64,000 bases of DNA from Lysinibacillus sphaericus. Lineage in GTDB: Bacteria; Bacillota; Bacilli; Bacillales_A; Planococcaceae. This document shows, piece by piece, positions 1 to 8,173 of the stretch (positions are counted from its first letter, which is position 1; each line of letters begins with the position of its first letter). Made by a program: the position numbers and the translations under genes. The notes beneath the pieces are model-generated. The model did no database searches and had not been told where the DNA came from. It was given only the letters and a program-made list of their open reading frames with translations. The stretch lies in contig NZ_SADV01000017.1 in the NCBI RefSeq assembly GCF_006864135.1, forward strand, positions 1 through 64,000, given 5' to 3'.

Positions 1-219
1 ACCGTCTTTCAGTATTTCACCATGAAGTGAAATAGATTATTCGGTATTAGCCCCGGTTTCCCGGAGTTATCCCAAACTATAAGGTAGGTTGCCCACGTGT
101 TACTCACCCGTCCGCCGCTAACGTCAAAGGAGCAAGCTCCTTTTCTGTTCGCTCGACTTGCATGTATTAGGCACGCCGCCAGCGTTCGTCCTGAGCCAGG
201 ATCAAACTCTCCATAAAAA
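1..219 (-). rRNA. 16S ribosomal RNA, 5' end (partial)
   Basis: The reverse complement reads GAGAGTTTGATCCTGGCTCA at about 192-213, the universal 16S 5' primer site. It is followed by the expected variable region V1 and the AACACGTGGGCAACCTACC stretch. Only about the first 220 nt of the gene lie in the window; the rest runs off the left edge. The V1/V2 sequence looks like Lysinibacillus from memory. The 5' end is placed by analogy and could be off by several bases. Confidence 0.97.
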
Positions 220-389
220 GAAATTTGATTAGCTCAAATTGTTTTGCTGGCATCATGTTTGATGTCCAAAATTTTGTTTCGTTCACTAACTCAAGGTTAG
301 CTAGTAAAAACTTTATTGATTACGTTTTGCTTGTTCAGTTTTCAAGGTTCATTTTTTCATTTACTGCGTCACCTCTTGGCGACTTATAC

Positions 390-419
390 ATAATAACATC
401 GATTATTCATGAAAGTCAA
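390..419 (-). promoter_or_regulatory. rrn operon promoter
   Basis: On the minus strand there is a -35 TTGACT (414-419), an 18-bp spacer and a -10 TATTAT (390-395). Transcription would start near 383. The leader down to the 16S start (220-383) contains a short hairpin (GTCGCC/GGTGAC) and a CTTGAAAACTGAAC segment of the kind seen in Bacillales pre-rRNA leaders, where boxA-type antitermination signals sit. No second promoter is obvious because the dispersed repeat begins just upstream. Confidence 0.7.
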
Positions 420-449
420 CACTAAATCATAAGTTTTTTTAGGAACTTA

Positions 450-730
450 TTTTTTCATATCAATTATGCCTCGGCTAATTGCGTCCGGAATCGGCTTTAT
501 GCTTAGGTCTGCAAATGTTTTTTGTGCGAAAGTGTAGCGTCTGTAGCACCGATGCAGGTCAGTTAGCCGTTATCGCATGGATGCGACGTGACAAAGCTTT
601 GGGTCAACACGATGTTCTTAGACGTTTTCACAGGTAGTAGCTGAGATCCGCATTCATCTCACCGCCCAGGAAACATTTGTAGCTGACGTTTCACTTTCGC
701 TACGAAAACATTTGCTGAAAGAAGTTAAAA
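450..730 (+). repeat. Dispersed structured intergenic repeat, copy R1 (rearranged)
   Basis: This fills most of the gap between the rrn promoter and the gene at 753. It shares blocks with the copies at 41130-41424 and 49428-49625: TCCGGAATCGGCTTT, GATGCAGGTCAGTTAGCCG, TATCGCATGGATGCGA and the end block GCTGAAAGAAGTTAAAA. The 3' partners of two stems (CCGATTCCG and GGCTAAC) are missing, so it is a deleted or degenerate copy. The tail hairpin at 679-703 is inverted relative to the copy at 41368-41392. No reading frame or transposase is present. Confidence 0.75.
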
Positions 731-752
731 ATATAGAAACGAGGTCGTTAAG

Positions 753-1409
753 ATGGTTCGTAAAACGTTGATTTCACTGTTTTTAATCGTAATACTATTT
801 GTCTTTATAAAGCCGATAAATTCTACTATGATTTCTGTATTCAACATTGCTGATGCTCCAGCAGTTGTAACAAAAGGACATTATGGTACATCACTTATTG
901 TCGAAATTTCTTTCTCTGATGACACCCTGTTGGACTGGCTTAAAACTGTAAAAGAACCTTATCCGCTTCTATTGTTAGATGCTGCATGGATTGAACGTTC
1001 ACCTGAGCACCTAAAAATCATTCAAGAGCGAAAACTACCTACAGGATTATTAGGACCTGAGGATTCAGTAGATAAGCCAATTGATCTTGCCGTCGTTCAA
1101 AAAGATATTAAAATTTACGAAAAGCATTTTCAAAAAACACCACTTTGGTTTGCAACACGAAATCATCAGTATTCGCAGGATTTACAAAACAACTTATTTC
1201 AACAGCAGATGAATATACTTTCTCCCTCTCTCATCTGGAAAGGTGAAAAAACACCTAAATTACAAAAGGGAGATTTTGTTTTTATGTCTTTACACCAAAA
1301 TAATAAGATCTCGTTTAAAGAGCTGAATACATTTCTACAACAAAATAAATTTATGTCGATTGAAGAAAATATATTCGGCTATAAAGTTCAAACTAAAAAA
1401 TCACCATAA
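753..1409 (+). CDS. Membrane-anchored NodB-like protein at the pdaB position, probably inactive
   Basis: This 218-residue protein has an N-terminal hydrophobic anchor (residues 5-20). In B. subtilis this place, beside kbaA and the rrn operon and on the opposite strand, is held by pdaB, a sporulation polysaccharide deacetylase. The pattern of the chain resembles a NodB fold: FSDD at 54-57 where TFDDG is expected, a RSPEHLKIIQERK helix at 82-94, WFATRN at 132-137 where RPP is expected, and GDFVFMSLH at 173-181 where the LLHD motif is expected. The metal-binding HxxxH is not visible. I infer a divergent, probably non-catalytic PdaB relative. The start ATG follows GAGG at 741-744. Confidence 0.6.
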   Translation: MVRKTLISLFLIVILFVFIKPINSTMISVFNIADAPAVVTKGHYGTSLIVEISFSDDTLLDWLKTVKEPYPLLLLDAAWIERSPEHLKIIQERKLPTGLLGPEDSVDKPIDLAVVQKDIKIYEKHFQKTPLWFATRNHQYSQDLQNNLFQQQMNILSPSLIWKGEKTPKLQKGDFVFMSLHQNNKISFKELNTFLQQNKFMSIEENIFGYKVQTKKSP

Positions 1410-1448
1410 AAAAGAAGTTGCCTCCAAAAATAGAGGCAACTTCTTTTT
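1409..1448. terminator. Bidirectional terminator between NodB-like gene and kbaA
   Basis: A long inverted repeat (AAAAAGAAGTTGCCTC / GAGGCAACTTCTTTTT) with an 8-nt loop lies between convergent genes. It has A runs on one side and T runs on the other, so it can terminate transcription from both directions. Confidence 0.9.
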
Positions 1449-1449
1449 A

Positions 1450-2127
1450 TTATGCATTTTTAGCTTGTTCACGACGACGTGCTTTGCGGCGCGCTTCTAA
1501 TTTTTGACGATCTTCTTCGGATTTTGCATTATATTTTGGTAATACTAATAATTGATAAGCATTTACAGCGAGAAGTGGGAATAGTAAAAGTGCAACATAC
1601 TCGTTAATATTTTCATCACGACCCATTAATGCAATTGTCCATTCAAGTGTTGTAACGACAATCATAAAAAATAATGCCGAAATGAACACATGTTTTTTCC
1701 CTGTTAATTTTACTTTTTGAATGGCTGTTGCAATAGCACCTAATAGTAATACAATTAACAAACCAACATAGAATAACCAATTTTGACCATCTTTTACACC
1801 TGGTATAAAGCGGAAGAATATAATATCAAAAATAGTAATAGCAATTAATAACAGCTGTACCCAATTCCATAATGTAAGTGTTCTAAAAATATTTACTCCC
1901 ACTTGATGAAGCGTTAAATAAGCAAAAAAGCCCGCTTGTGCAATAACACTCATCGTAAATCCTAAGAAAACCATCCATAAAAGCCCGGCAAAAAATTCGC
2001 CCCAGTGACCGTTTGTTATGTATGGTTGAAAGAAGTCCCATCGAATAAATAAACTGCAAAGTCCGTTGACTGCGCCACCAACGAGCATTGCAAAGAAGAA
2101 AAACTTTGCCCAATTTCGTATCGTCAC
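1450..2127 (-). CDS. kbaA: KbaA, activator of the KinB sporulation signalling pathway
   Basis: This 225-residue membrane protein has about six hydrophobic segments (around 10-25, 40-65, 85-105, 115-135, 145-165 and 175-195). It has a charged, Arg/Lys-rich C-terminal tail (EEDRQKLEARRKARRREQ). Family knowledge: KbaA is needed for KinB kinase to feed the Spo0A phosphorelay. Its place between gerD and the rrn operon matches B. subtilis. The start is a GTG at 2127 preceded by GGGGGA. It converges with the upstream-coordinate NodB-like gene at a shared terminator. Confidence 0.85.
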   Translation of the reverse strand: MTIRNWAKFFFFAMLVGGAVNGLCSLFIRWDFFQPYITNGHWGEFFAGLLWMVFLGFTMSVIAQAGFFAYLTLHQVGVNIFRTLTLWNWVQLLLIAITIFDIIFFRFIPGVKDGQNWLFYVGLLIVLLLGAIATAIQKVKLTGKKHVFISALFFMIVVTTLEWTIALMGRDENINEYVALLLFPLLAVNAYQLLVLPKYNAKSEEDRQKLEARRKARRREQAKNA

Positions 2128-2280
2128 AACTAAAAGTCCCCCAATTTCTAAATGTACATCTGTACTTATTTTAACAATGCATTGTTAAAAAAGCTATTTC
2201 TCATCGTAACCAATACATAAAGTCATCATAAATGTGAACAATAATTGAAAGAGTCTATTTATAGAAAGGACTGACGATTG

Positions 2281-2883
2281 ATGCAAAAATTCTTCTTACT
2301 ACTAATCCTAATGCTTTTTCTTTCTGCCTGTTCTTCACCAGATAAAGCCTCTACCATGTCCTATGATGAAATAAAAAAAATAATGATCGACTCTTTACAA
2401 ACCGAGGATGGTAAAAAGGCGTTGCGAAAGCTTTTAGAAGAACCAAGTTTCCGTGAATTATTGGTTTTGGAGCATGATGAAGTGAAAAAAGCTACCGAAG
2501 CTACACTGCTTTCCAAAGAAGCAGAAGACTTTTGGAAGAAAACATTCGAAGATCCAAAGTTTAAAGAAACTGTAGCTAAAAGTATGCAAAAGCAGCAACA
2601 GGATATTATGAAGGAATTAATAAAAGATCCCTCTTTCCAAAAAGATATGGAAGCTTTCTTTGGCCAGCCAGATATGCAAAAGCAGTTAGAGACTATTTTA
2701 AAATCCTCCAATATGAGAAAACAAATGGAGGAAGTCGTCAAGGAAACGATTGAAAGTCCGCTTATGCAAACGAAATGGCAGGAGCTTATTAAGAAGAGCG
2801 GTGGCGAGACAGGTAAAGCTAGCGGCGGTAAAAAAGAGGCTGGTGGCAGTGGTGGAGGTAATGAGCAAAAAGGCTCTGAGTAA
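2281..2883 (+). CDS. gerD: GerD, spore germination lipoprotein
   Basis: This protein of about 200 residues has a lipoprotein signal: a hydrophobic start followed by the lipobox LSAC (Cys about 18). Next comes an alpha-helical, charged region with repeated EDPKFKE/KDPSFQK-type motifs (about 50-165) and a low-complexity Gly/Lys/Glu tail. Family knowledge: GerD sits in the inner spore membrane and scaffolds nutrient germinant receptors in the germinosome. I chose the ATG at 2281; a TTG at 2278 directly precedes it and cannot be excluded. The RBS is AGAAAGGA at 2263-2270. It is oriented against its neighbours kbaA and salA, as in B. subtilis. Confidence 0.9.
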   Translation: MQKFFLLLILMLFLSACSSPDKASTMSYDEIKKIMIDSLQTEDGKKALRKLLEEPSFRELLVLEHDEVKKATEATLLSKEAEDFWKKTFEDPKFKETVAKSMQKQQQDIMKELIKDPSFQKDMEAFFGQPDMQKQLETILKSSNMRKQMEEVVKETIESPLMQTKWQELIKKSGGETGKASGGKKEAGGSGGGNEQKGSE

Positions 2884-2896
2884 CCACTCATATATG

Positions 2897-2935
2897 AAAA
2901 ACGGATTTCCTCCATTGTTCGAGGAAATCCGTTTT
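2897..2935. terminator. Bidirectional terminator between gerD and salA
   Basis: A 15-bp perfect stem (AAAACGGATTTCCTC / GAGGAAATCCGTTTT) with loop CATTGTTC lies between two convergent genes. Confidence 0.92.
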
Positions 2936-2937
2936 CA

Positions 2938-3993
2938 TTATTTATTTAATTTATTAATGATGTTCATCGCGATGTCTAAATAAATTTGTCCTGTTGTGTG
3001 TTTTTCAGCATAAACAGAAGGTGCAAAATCTTCCTCTGACCAGTCAGGCTGACCAAGAGGAATTTGACCAAGTAGCTCTGTACGTAATTCTTCTGCTAAC
3101 TTAGGACCTCCACCTTGACCGAATACGAATTCACGATCACCTGATTTCGATTCATACCATGCCATGTTTTCAATAACACCTAAAATTTCATGATCTGTTT
3201 GTAAAGCCATTGCACCTGCACGAGCAGCAACGAACGCTGCAGTTGGATGCGGTGTTGTTACGACAATTTCTTTTGAAGAAGGAAGCATTTGGTGAATATC
3301 TAATGCAACGTCACCTGTACCTGGTGGTAAGTCCAATAGTAGATAGTCTAGTTCACCCCATTCTACATCACGGAAGAACTGATCTAACACTTTCCCTAAC
3401 ATTGGCCCACGCCATACAATCGGTGCGTTATTTTCAACAAAGAAGCCCATTGAGATCATTTTCACACCTAAACGATCAACAGGGAAAATTCGATTGTCTA
3501 CCACTTTAGGCATATCTGTAACACCCATCATATCAGGCACACTGAATCCATAAATATCAGCATCAATTAAGCCAACTTTTTTACCTAGACGAGCTAATGC
3601 CACAGCTAAGTTAACCGAAACTGTAGATTTCCCTACACCGCCTTTACCAGAGGCAATTGAAATAACTTGGACTGTGCTAAGTGGAGATAAAATATCTTGT
3701 GCCTCAGCCTCAGTTGCTACACCACGGAAGCTTTGTAGTTTTTCTGCTGACAGCTCTTCGAAACGAATACCAACTGTACTTGCACCTGCTTCTTTCAGAG
3801 TTTCAACAATTTTCATTTGTAGCTGTAATTGTTCAGGTGTATTAGTTTTAGCAATCGCAATTTTTACACTGACATGATTCTTCTCTTCTTTTATTGCTAC
3901 GTTTGTAATGCCGTCTGTTTCTGCAAATGATTTATGTAAAAATGGATCTTGTAGTTGTCCTAGTATTTCCCGTACTTGTTGTTCAGTTATCAC
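2938..3993 (-). CDS. salA: Mrp/ApbC-type P-loop ATPase, SalA family
   Basis: About 351 residues. An N-terminal MIP18/DUF59-like domain (about 1-85) precedes a MinD/Mrp ATPase domain with the deviant Walker A GKGGVGKST (about 116-124), an IDADIYG motif and LLLDLPPGTGD. The C-terminal CPxC that carries the Fe-S cluster in many Mrp proteins is not seen; at that place the chain reads MAWYESKSGD. In B. subtilis SalA is a regulator of exoprotease genes, and Mrp relatives load Fe-S clusters. Start: AAGGGGA (4003-4009) abuts the GTG at 4002 but lies 9 nt before the GTG at 3993, so 3993 is preferred. The neighbours cwlD and gerD match B. subtilis. Confidence 0.88.
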   Translation of the reverse strand: MITEQQVREILGQLQDPFLHKSFAETDGITNVAIKEEKNHVSVKIAIAKTNTPEQLQLQMKIVETLKEAGASTVGIRFEELSAEKLQSFRGVATEAEAQDILSPLSTVQVISIASGKGGVGKSTVSVNLAVALARLGKKVGLIDADIYGFSVPDMMGVTDMPKVVDNRIFPVDRLGVKMISMGFFVENNAPIVWRGPMLGKVLDQFFRDVEWGELDYLLLDLPPGTGDVALDIHQMLPSSKEIVVTTPHPTAAFVAARAGAMALQTDHEILGVIENMAWYESKSGDREFVFGQGGGPKLAEELRTELLGQIPLGQPDWSEEDFAPSVYAEKHTTGQIYLDIAMNIINKLNK

Positions 3994-4065
3994 GACGAAC
4001 ACTCCCCTTATATTATCTCAATGTTAGTATATCATATATGATTTGATTTACGTTGTGTTGTTGCT

Positions 4066-4779
4066 CTATTCAATTTTAGCTAATAAATACTCTTCTATAC
4101 CTTCAACAATAGCATCTCCCATTTTTTCTTGGTATTTCTTATCAGTTAATAGTGCACGTTCCTCATCATTACTTATAAATCCTGTTTCTACTAGTGCAGC
4201 AGGTACCTCAGCTTTTTTCAGTAAATAGATTTGTTGTATAGACATTGCTTCTCGATCTGTATTTTTCAAATTAGTGCGAATGGAATCTTGAATGCTCTTT
4301 GCTAAAAATTCACTTTCAGCATGTCCTTCTTTATGATAAAACACCTGAGCTCCACGCCATTTTGTTTCAGGAATGGCATTTGCATGAATTGTAATAAAAA
4401 TATCCGGTTTTTCTTTTTCTACTATGTCTTTTCTTAAAAAGATGTCCTGCTTTTTTCGTTCTCTCAATGTTCCAAACTTTTCTGATGTCGCGTGCTCATC
4501 AATAACATCGCCATCTTTTGTTCGTGTCATTACGACTGTTGCGCCTTTTTTCTTTAATTGCTTCTCCACATGCTGCGCAATTGCAAGTGTAATATCCTTT
4601 TCAATTACTTCGCCCTTTGAAGCACCTCCATCCTGACCTCCGTGTCCCGCATCAATGACAATTTTTATGCCACCAAGTGGGTTCGGTAAGAAGAAGTTAC
4701 GGTTCGAAGCATTCGTTTCATATGCCACGACCACTATACTCATTAGCATAATTACTCCTAGTGCAAGCCAGCGCTTCAC
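4066..4779 (-). CDS. cwlD: CwlD, germination-specific N-acetylmuramoyl-L-alanine amidase
   Basis: This 237-residue protein has an N-terminal membrane/signal segment (about 4-20) followed by an Amidase_3 domain. Zinc-site residues are visible: His46 in DAGHGG, Glu60 in EVIEKDI and His132 in TIHAN. The catalytic Glu198 lies in VETGFISN. Family knowledge: CwlD, with PdaA, makes muramic-delta-lactam in spore cortex peptidoglycan, the mark recognised by germination lytic enzymes. The start is a GTG preceded by GGGTGG. Upstream, B. subtilis has rpsI and small genes; here an extra lipoprotein gene intervenes. Confidence 0.92.
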   Translation of the reverse strand: MKRWLALGVIMLMSIVVVAYETNASNRNFFLPNPLGGIKIVIDAGHGGQDGGASKGEVIEKDITLAIAQHVEKQLKKKGATVVMTRTKDGDVIDEHATSEKFGTLRERKKQDIFLRKDIVEKEKPDIFITIHANAIPETKWRGAQVFYHKEGHAESEFLAKSIQDSIRTNLKNTDREAMSIQQIYLLKKAEVPAALVETGFISNDEERALLTDKKYQEKMGDAIVEGIEEYLLAKIE

Positions 4780-4841
4780 CCATATCCACCACCCTTTTAC
4801 AGATAGTGTACGAAGTTAGTGATTGAACTATGCCAGAAAGT

Positions 4842-4875
4842 AAAAAAAACTCTCAAGTATTAAAGTTGAGAGTTT
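4842..4875 (-). terminator. Terminator of the lipoprotein gene
   Basis: The stem AAACTCTCAA / TTGAGAGTTT (4847-4856 and 4866-4875) is followed on the minus strand by a run of eight T. It lies downstream of the gene ending at 4959. Confidence 0.85.
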
Positions 4876-4958
4876 AAACTTGTAATGGAAGATACTTTAT
4901 TAGTAATACTAAAACGGCATTACTCCATTAATAATACATGGACTAAAGCCGTTAATTT

Positions 4959-5909
4959 TTATTTTAGTGTAAATTCTGGTTTATACTTACCTGCATAAGG
5001 TTCATGCTCAACAAATACTGTTATATCCTTACCGTCTTTATCTTTACCAGTTCTGATATATGTGAATTTCTTATTATTTAGTTCAGTAATTTCGAGTACA
5101 ACCCCATATTTATTTTCACCAATTGAAACATGAGCTCTTAATTTATTTCCATCGATCACATTAAAGTATCCATAGTCACCACGACTTTTACCTGTTTCAG
5201 GATTGAAAAATTCATATTTATTCGTATTAGCATCGTATTTCGCAATGCTAATAAAATTTGTATTATATTGTGTTACATCATTTTTACTTGTATCTAATAC
5301 AACTGTTCCTTGCCAAAGTGTACCAGCTAAAATTTTATCTCCATCAACGTCCTGAACAATAGAGCCTGTAGAATTATTTAATTTTTTATCTGGTGCAGTA
5401 AATGTTAAATGTTTTTCCTTATAAGGGACATGCTCAACAAATACCTCTACATCGCTACCATTTGCATCTTTCCCCATTCGTTTATAAGTAAACATTGAAT
5501 TTGTTAGCTTAGTAATAGCCACAATTTCTTGATAATTTTTCGTTTCTGAGATCAATATTCTACGCTTTCCATCATTCGTAATAAAGAAAATCCCTTTATC
5601 GTCGATGCTTCCAGCTGTATTCGGATCGAAGAATTCATAGCGTCCTGAATTAGCGTCATATTTCGCTAGGCCCATTAAATTTGAATTTTCCGCTGTTAAG
5701 TCTTTATTATTTTTATCGTAAACTTTTGTGGCTTGCCAATCTGAACTACTAAGAATTTCAGCATTTGCTTGACCGTCTGTTATTTCTACCTGTCTTTGGT
5801 CTGCCTTATTTCCTGTTCTTACTTCTTCAGTTTTTTTTACATCAGTCTTATTACCACATGCACCAAGAAGCGCCATTGCCGCAATGGATAATATTAATAG
5901 CTTTTTCAT
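4959..5909 (-). CDS. Lipoprotein with two tandem DUF4822-like repeats
   Basis: This 316-residue protein begins with a signal ending in the lipobox LLGAC (Cys about 18), so it is likely anchored outside the membrane. Two similar units follow (about 48-165 and 188-312). Each has a W-[QG]-x-T/V-V-[YL]-D core, the block [SN]xxxLAKYDAN(S/T)xxYEFF(D/N)P and a closing KRxGKDxxG-D-VFVEHxPY. This pattern recalls the DUF4822 family; that name is from memory. The function is unknown. It has its own terminator and interrupts the rplM-rpsI to cwlD order of B. subtilis, so it looks like a lineage-specific insertion. Confidence 0.8.
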   Translation of the reverse strand: MKKLLILSIAAMALLGACGNKTDVKKTEEVRTGNKADQRQVEITDGQANAEILSSSDWQATKVYDKNNKDLTAENSNLMGLAKYDANSGRYEFFDPNTAGSIDDKGIFFITNDGKRRILISETKNYQEIVAITKLTNSMFTYKRMGKDANGSDVEVFVEHVPYKEKHLTFTAPDKKLNNSTGSIVQDVDGDKILAGTLWQGTVVLDTSKNDVTQYNTNFISIAKYDANTNKYEFFNPETGKSRGDYGYFNVIDGNKLRAHVSIGENKYGVVLEITELNNKKFTYIRTGKDKDGKDITVFVEHEPYAGKYKPEFTLK

Positions 5910-6050
5910 ATATTGACCTCCATTTTCAGAATTACCAACTTGAAAATAGTATCAGCCATTTCTATATAAATTACACATCGTAATTGCTATTTATACAACA
6001 ACAGTGCCACAGGATATTTTGAAACACTTGAACTTGAAGTATCAAAACAT

Positions 6051-6083
6051 TAAAAAACCCCTTCTCGAAAATTCGAGAAAGGG
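6051..6083 (-). terminator. Terminator of the rplM-rpsI operon
   Basis: The stem CCCTTTCTCGAA / TTCGAGAAGGG is followed on the minus strand by GTTTTTT. It lies just after the rpsI stop codon. Confidence 0.9.
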
Positions 6084-6110
6084 CTTGTAAACGTTGATAT
6101 AACAACGATA

Positions 6111-6503
6111 TTAACGTTTTGAGAACTGAGGTGCACGACGAGCGCCGCGTAGACCTGGTTTTTTACGTTCTTTCATGCGTGAATCACGAGTAAGTAATCC
6201 AGCAGATTTTAATGCAGCACGGAAATCTGGGTCTACTTGAAGTAGAGCACGAGCGATACCGTGACGTACTGCACCAGCTTGACCAGTGTATCCACCACCG
6301 TTAACGTTTACGTGGATGTCATAGCTTCCTGTAGTTTCAGTAGCTACTAATGGTTGCTTAATTACTTCACGTAATGCAGCGAATGGTACGTATTCTTCGA
6401 TTTCACGTTTGTTGATAACAATTTTACCTGTACCTGGTACTAAACGTACGCGAGCTACAGAGCTTTTACGGCGACCAGTGCCGATGTATTGAACTTGTGC
6501 CAA
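6111..6503 (-). CDS. rpsI: 30S ribosomal protein S9
   Basis: This 130-residue protein is full length for bacterial S9. It has the [14 protein letters not shown] start, the [19 protein letters not shown] core and the C-terminal tail ending in SKR, which reaches the peptidyl-tRNA site in known ribosomes. It is co-transcribed with rplM 25 nt upstream. A GGAGG motif precedes the ATG. Confidence 0.98.
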   Translation of the reverse strand: MAQVQYIGTGRRKSSVARVRLVPGTGKIVINKREIEEYVPFAALREVIKQPLVATETTGSYDIHVNVNGGGYTGQAGAVRHGIARALLQVDPDFRAALKSAGLLTRDSRMKERKKPGLRGARRAPQFSKR

Positions 6504-6528
6504 AGTAATATCCTCCTCTTAATTTATA

Positions 6529-6966
6529 TTATCCGCGAAGCTCGTATGCTTCTGGTTTTTGTGCAGCATGTGGATGCTCTGTTCCAGTGTAAACGTTAAG
6601 TTTAGTGAACATTTTGCGACCTAAAGAGTTTTTAGGAAGCATCCCTTTAATTGCTAATTCGATCATTCTTGTTGGGTACTTGTCTAGCATTTCACCAGCA
6701 GTACGAGTTTTTAAACCACCCGCAAATTGAGTATGGTGACGGTATAGTTTACCCTCTAATTTGTTACCAGTTAAATGGATTTTGTCAGCGTTGATGATGA
6801 TTACGTGATCACCTGTGTCAACGTTTGGTGTGAATGTTGGTTTATGTTTACCACGTAAGATAGCAGCTACTTCAGAAGCTAAACGTCCAAGAGTTTGGCC
6901 TTCTGCATCAACTACTAGCCATTTACGGTCTACTTCGTGACCTTTAGCCATGAATGTTGTACGCAT
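6529..6966 (-). CDS. rplM: 50S ribosomal protein L13
   Basis: This 145-residue protein has the L13 signatures [18 protein letters not shown] and [19 protein letters not shown]13 is an early 50S assembly protein binding 23S rRNA. It is the first gene of the rplM-rpsI unit, with its own promoter at 7068-7096 and a roughly 95-nt leader. The RBS is AGGAGG, 8 nt before the ATG. Confidence 0.98.
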   Translation of the reverse strand: MRTTFMAKGHEVDRKWLVVDAEGQTLGRLASEVAAILRGKHKPTFTPNVDTGDHVIIINADKIHLTGNKLEGKLYRHHTQFAGGLKTRTAGEMLDKYPTRMIELAIKGMLPKNSLGRKMFTKLNVYTGTEHPHAAQKPEAYELRG

Positions 6967-7062
6967 GTATATATCCTCCTAATCGATTCGATTACCGTTA
7001 TTTTTCATTAGACTACACTATAAGTTTTCGGGGCTTATTTGTGGTGGTAATGAAAATACCAT
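6967..7062 (-). promoter_or_regulatory. rplM 5' leader, candidate L13-type autoregulatory leader
   Basis: The roughly 95-nt untranslated leader of rplM contains a GGTATTTTCATTACC hairpin followed by short stems before AGGAGG. Ribosomal protein L13 leaders are known in front of rplM in Bacillales. The assignment rests on position and length, not on a full match to the motif. Confidence 0.5.
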
Positions 7063-7067
7063 CTGTT

Positions 7068-7096
7068 ATCATATAATGAATGACTTTTAAAGTCAA
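7068..7096 (-). promoter_or_regulatory. rplM-rpsI promoter
   Basis: A -35 TTGACT (7091-7096) and -10 TATGAT (7068-7073) are separated by exactly 17 bp on the minus strand. Confidence 0.85.
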
Positions 7097-7242
7097 GCAA
7101 TTTCAATAAACACCTGGCGAAGTTGTTCAGATTCATTGATTGGTTAAATTAGGGCTTTTATGAGCCTTCATTTTTAAAATAATAATGTTATTTCGTGTCA
7201 AAAATTTTATACCATTATAATGGCTCATCACCAAAACGAGTG

Positions 7243-7364
7243 GTTGATTTCCGTTCCGACTGGGCGCTTTCCTGGGGGCGTCCGATGAGCCGCTTCGCTA
7301 CGCTGCAGGGTCTCATCTGTGACGCTGATCCCCGAGGAGTCGCCCAGTCTCCACTCCAATCAAC
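7243..7364. repeat. Palindromic MITE-like element, copy S1
   Basis: The ends are inverted repeats: GTTGATT...ACTGGGCG at the left and the complement, CGCCCAGT...AATCAAC, at the right, with a GC-rich middle. A 60-bp internally deleted relative lies at 31924-31983. Similar GC-rich elements are common between Bacillaceae genes (from memory). No protein is encoded. The flanks 7100-7242 and 7365-7418 show nothing else I can recognise. Confidence 0.8.
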
Positions 7365-7418
7365 TTATCCTCATGATATACGTTAAACAAATGACAGCCC
7401 AACTTTGGATAAGCCATT

Positions 7419-8159
7419 TTAATAAAAGACTTTCTCAAGATATAGGCCTTGTGGAGGTGCAGTCTTACCCGCCTTATCGCGATTCATAGATTGAACGACT
7501 AACCCCACGTTCTCAATGTCACGACGTCCTATACCAACTTCCCAAAGTGTGCCTGCAATGATGCGTACCATATTATATAAGAAGCCATTTCCTTCAATCA
7601 CCATATGAAGCTCTTCACCATACCACTCAAATTGTAGTGTAGTCACTGTACGGACCTTATCTTTGACACTTGTATTGGCTGCACAAAAGCATGAAAAGTC
7701 ATGTGTACCGATAATAGCCTTTGCTGCCTCCTTCATTGCCTCAACATTTGGTTTCACACCATTTGTCTCTACAGTGTATTGTCTGCGGAATGGACTTTGT
7801 ACAGGCTCACATGACCATATATATCGGTACCGCTTTCCTGTTACACTGTAGCGCGCATGAAAATCAGCAGCTACTTCTTCCATCGACATTACTCGAATAT
7901 CTCTTGGCAGTTGAACATTTAATGCCTTCATGTATTTATCTACCGGAATCGCTAGTGGTGAATCAAAATGCAATGTTTGGCCTGTTGCATGTACCCTCGC
8001 ATCTGTACGTCCACTAGCTGTTACCTTTATCTTTTCCCCTTTATGCATAATGGCTAGAACACGCTCAACCTCAGCCTGTACTGTGCGTTCTCCAGGCTGT
8101 ACTTGATACCCAGAAAATTGCGTTCCATCATAACTTATAATTGCTTTTAATCGTCGCAT
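7419..8159 (-). CDS. truA: tRNA pseudouridine(38-40) synthase TruA
   Basis: This 246-residue protein has the TruA motif ASGRTDARVHATGQ at 48-61 containing the catalytic Asp53. The family consensus is GRTDAGVHA, so Arg replaces the usual Gly two residues after the catalytic Asp. Further conserved pieces are FHARYS, KRYRYI and GNGFLYNMVRIIAGTL. TruA modifies U38-U40 in tRNA anticodon arms. It lies 14 nt after ecfT, as in B. subtilis, and is probably the last gene of the ecf operon. Confidence 0.95.
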   Translation of the reverse strand: MRRLKAIISYDGTQFSGYQVQPGERTVQAEVERVLAIMHKGEKIKVTASGRTDARVHATGQTLHFDSPLAIPVDKYMKALNVQLPRDIRVMSMEEVAADFHARYSVTGKRYRYIWSCEPVQSPFRRQYTVETNGVKPNVEAMKEAAKAIIGTHDFSCFCAANTSVKDKVRTVTTLQFEWYGEELHMVIEGNGFLYNMVRIIAGTLWEVGIGRRDIENVGLVVQSMNRDKAGKTAPPQGLYLEKVFY

Positions 8160-8173
8160 AAAGCTTACTCCTT

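Noticed and set aside
225-425. 66-residue plus-strand frame in the rrn leader
   Set aside because: It lies on the antisense strand of the rrn promoter and leader.
2361-2915. 184-residue minus-strand frame opposite gerD
   Set aside because: It is the antisense shadow of gerD with Ser/Phe-rich content, and lacks an RBS.
7238-7365. Possible CRISPR or tRNA-like structure in the GC-rich block
   Set aside because: There are no regularly spaced repeats and no cloverleaf; the palindromic MITE explanation fits better.
7195-7386. 63-residue plus-strand frame at 7195-7386
   Set aside because: It is a translation of the MITE-like palindrome, a frequent source of false gene calls.
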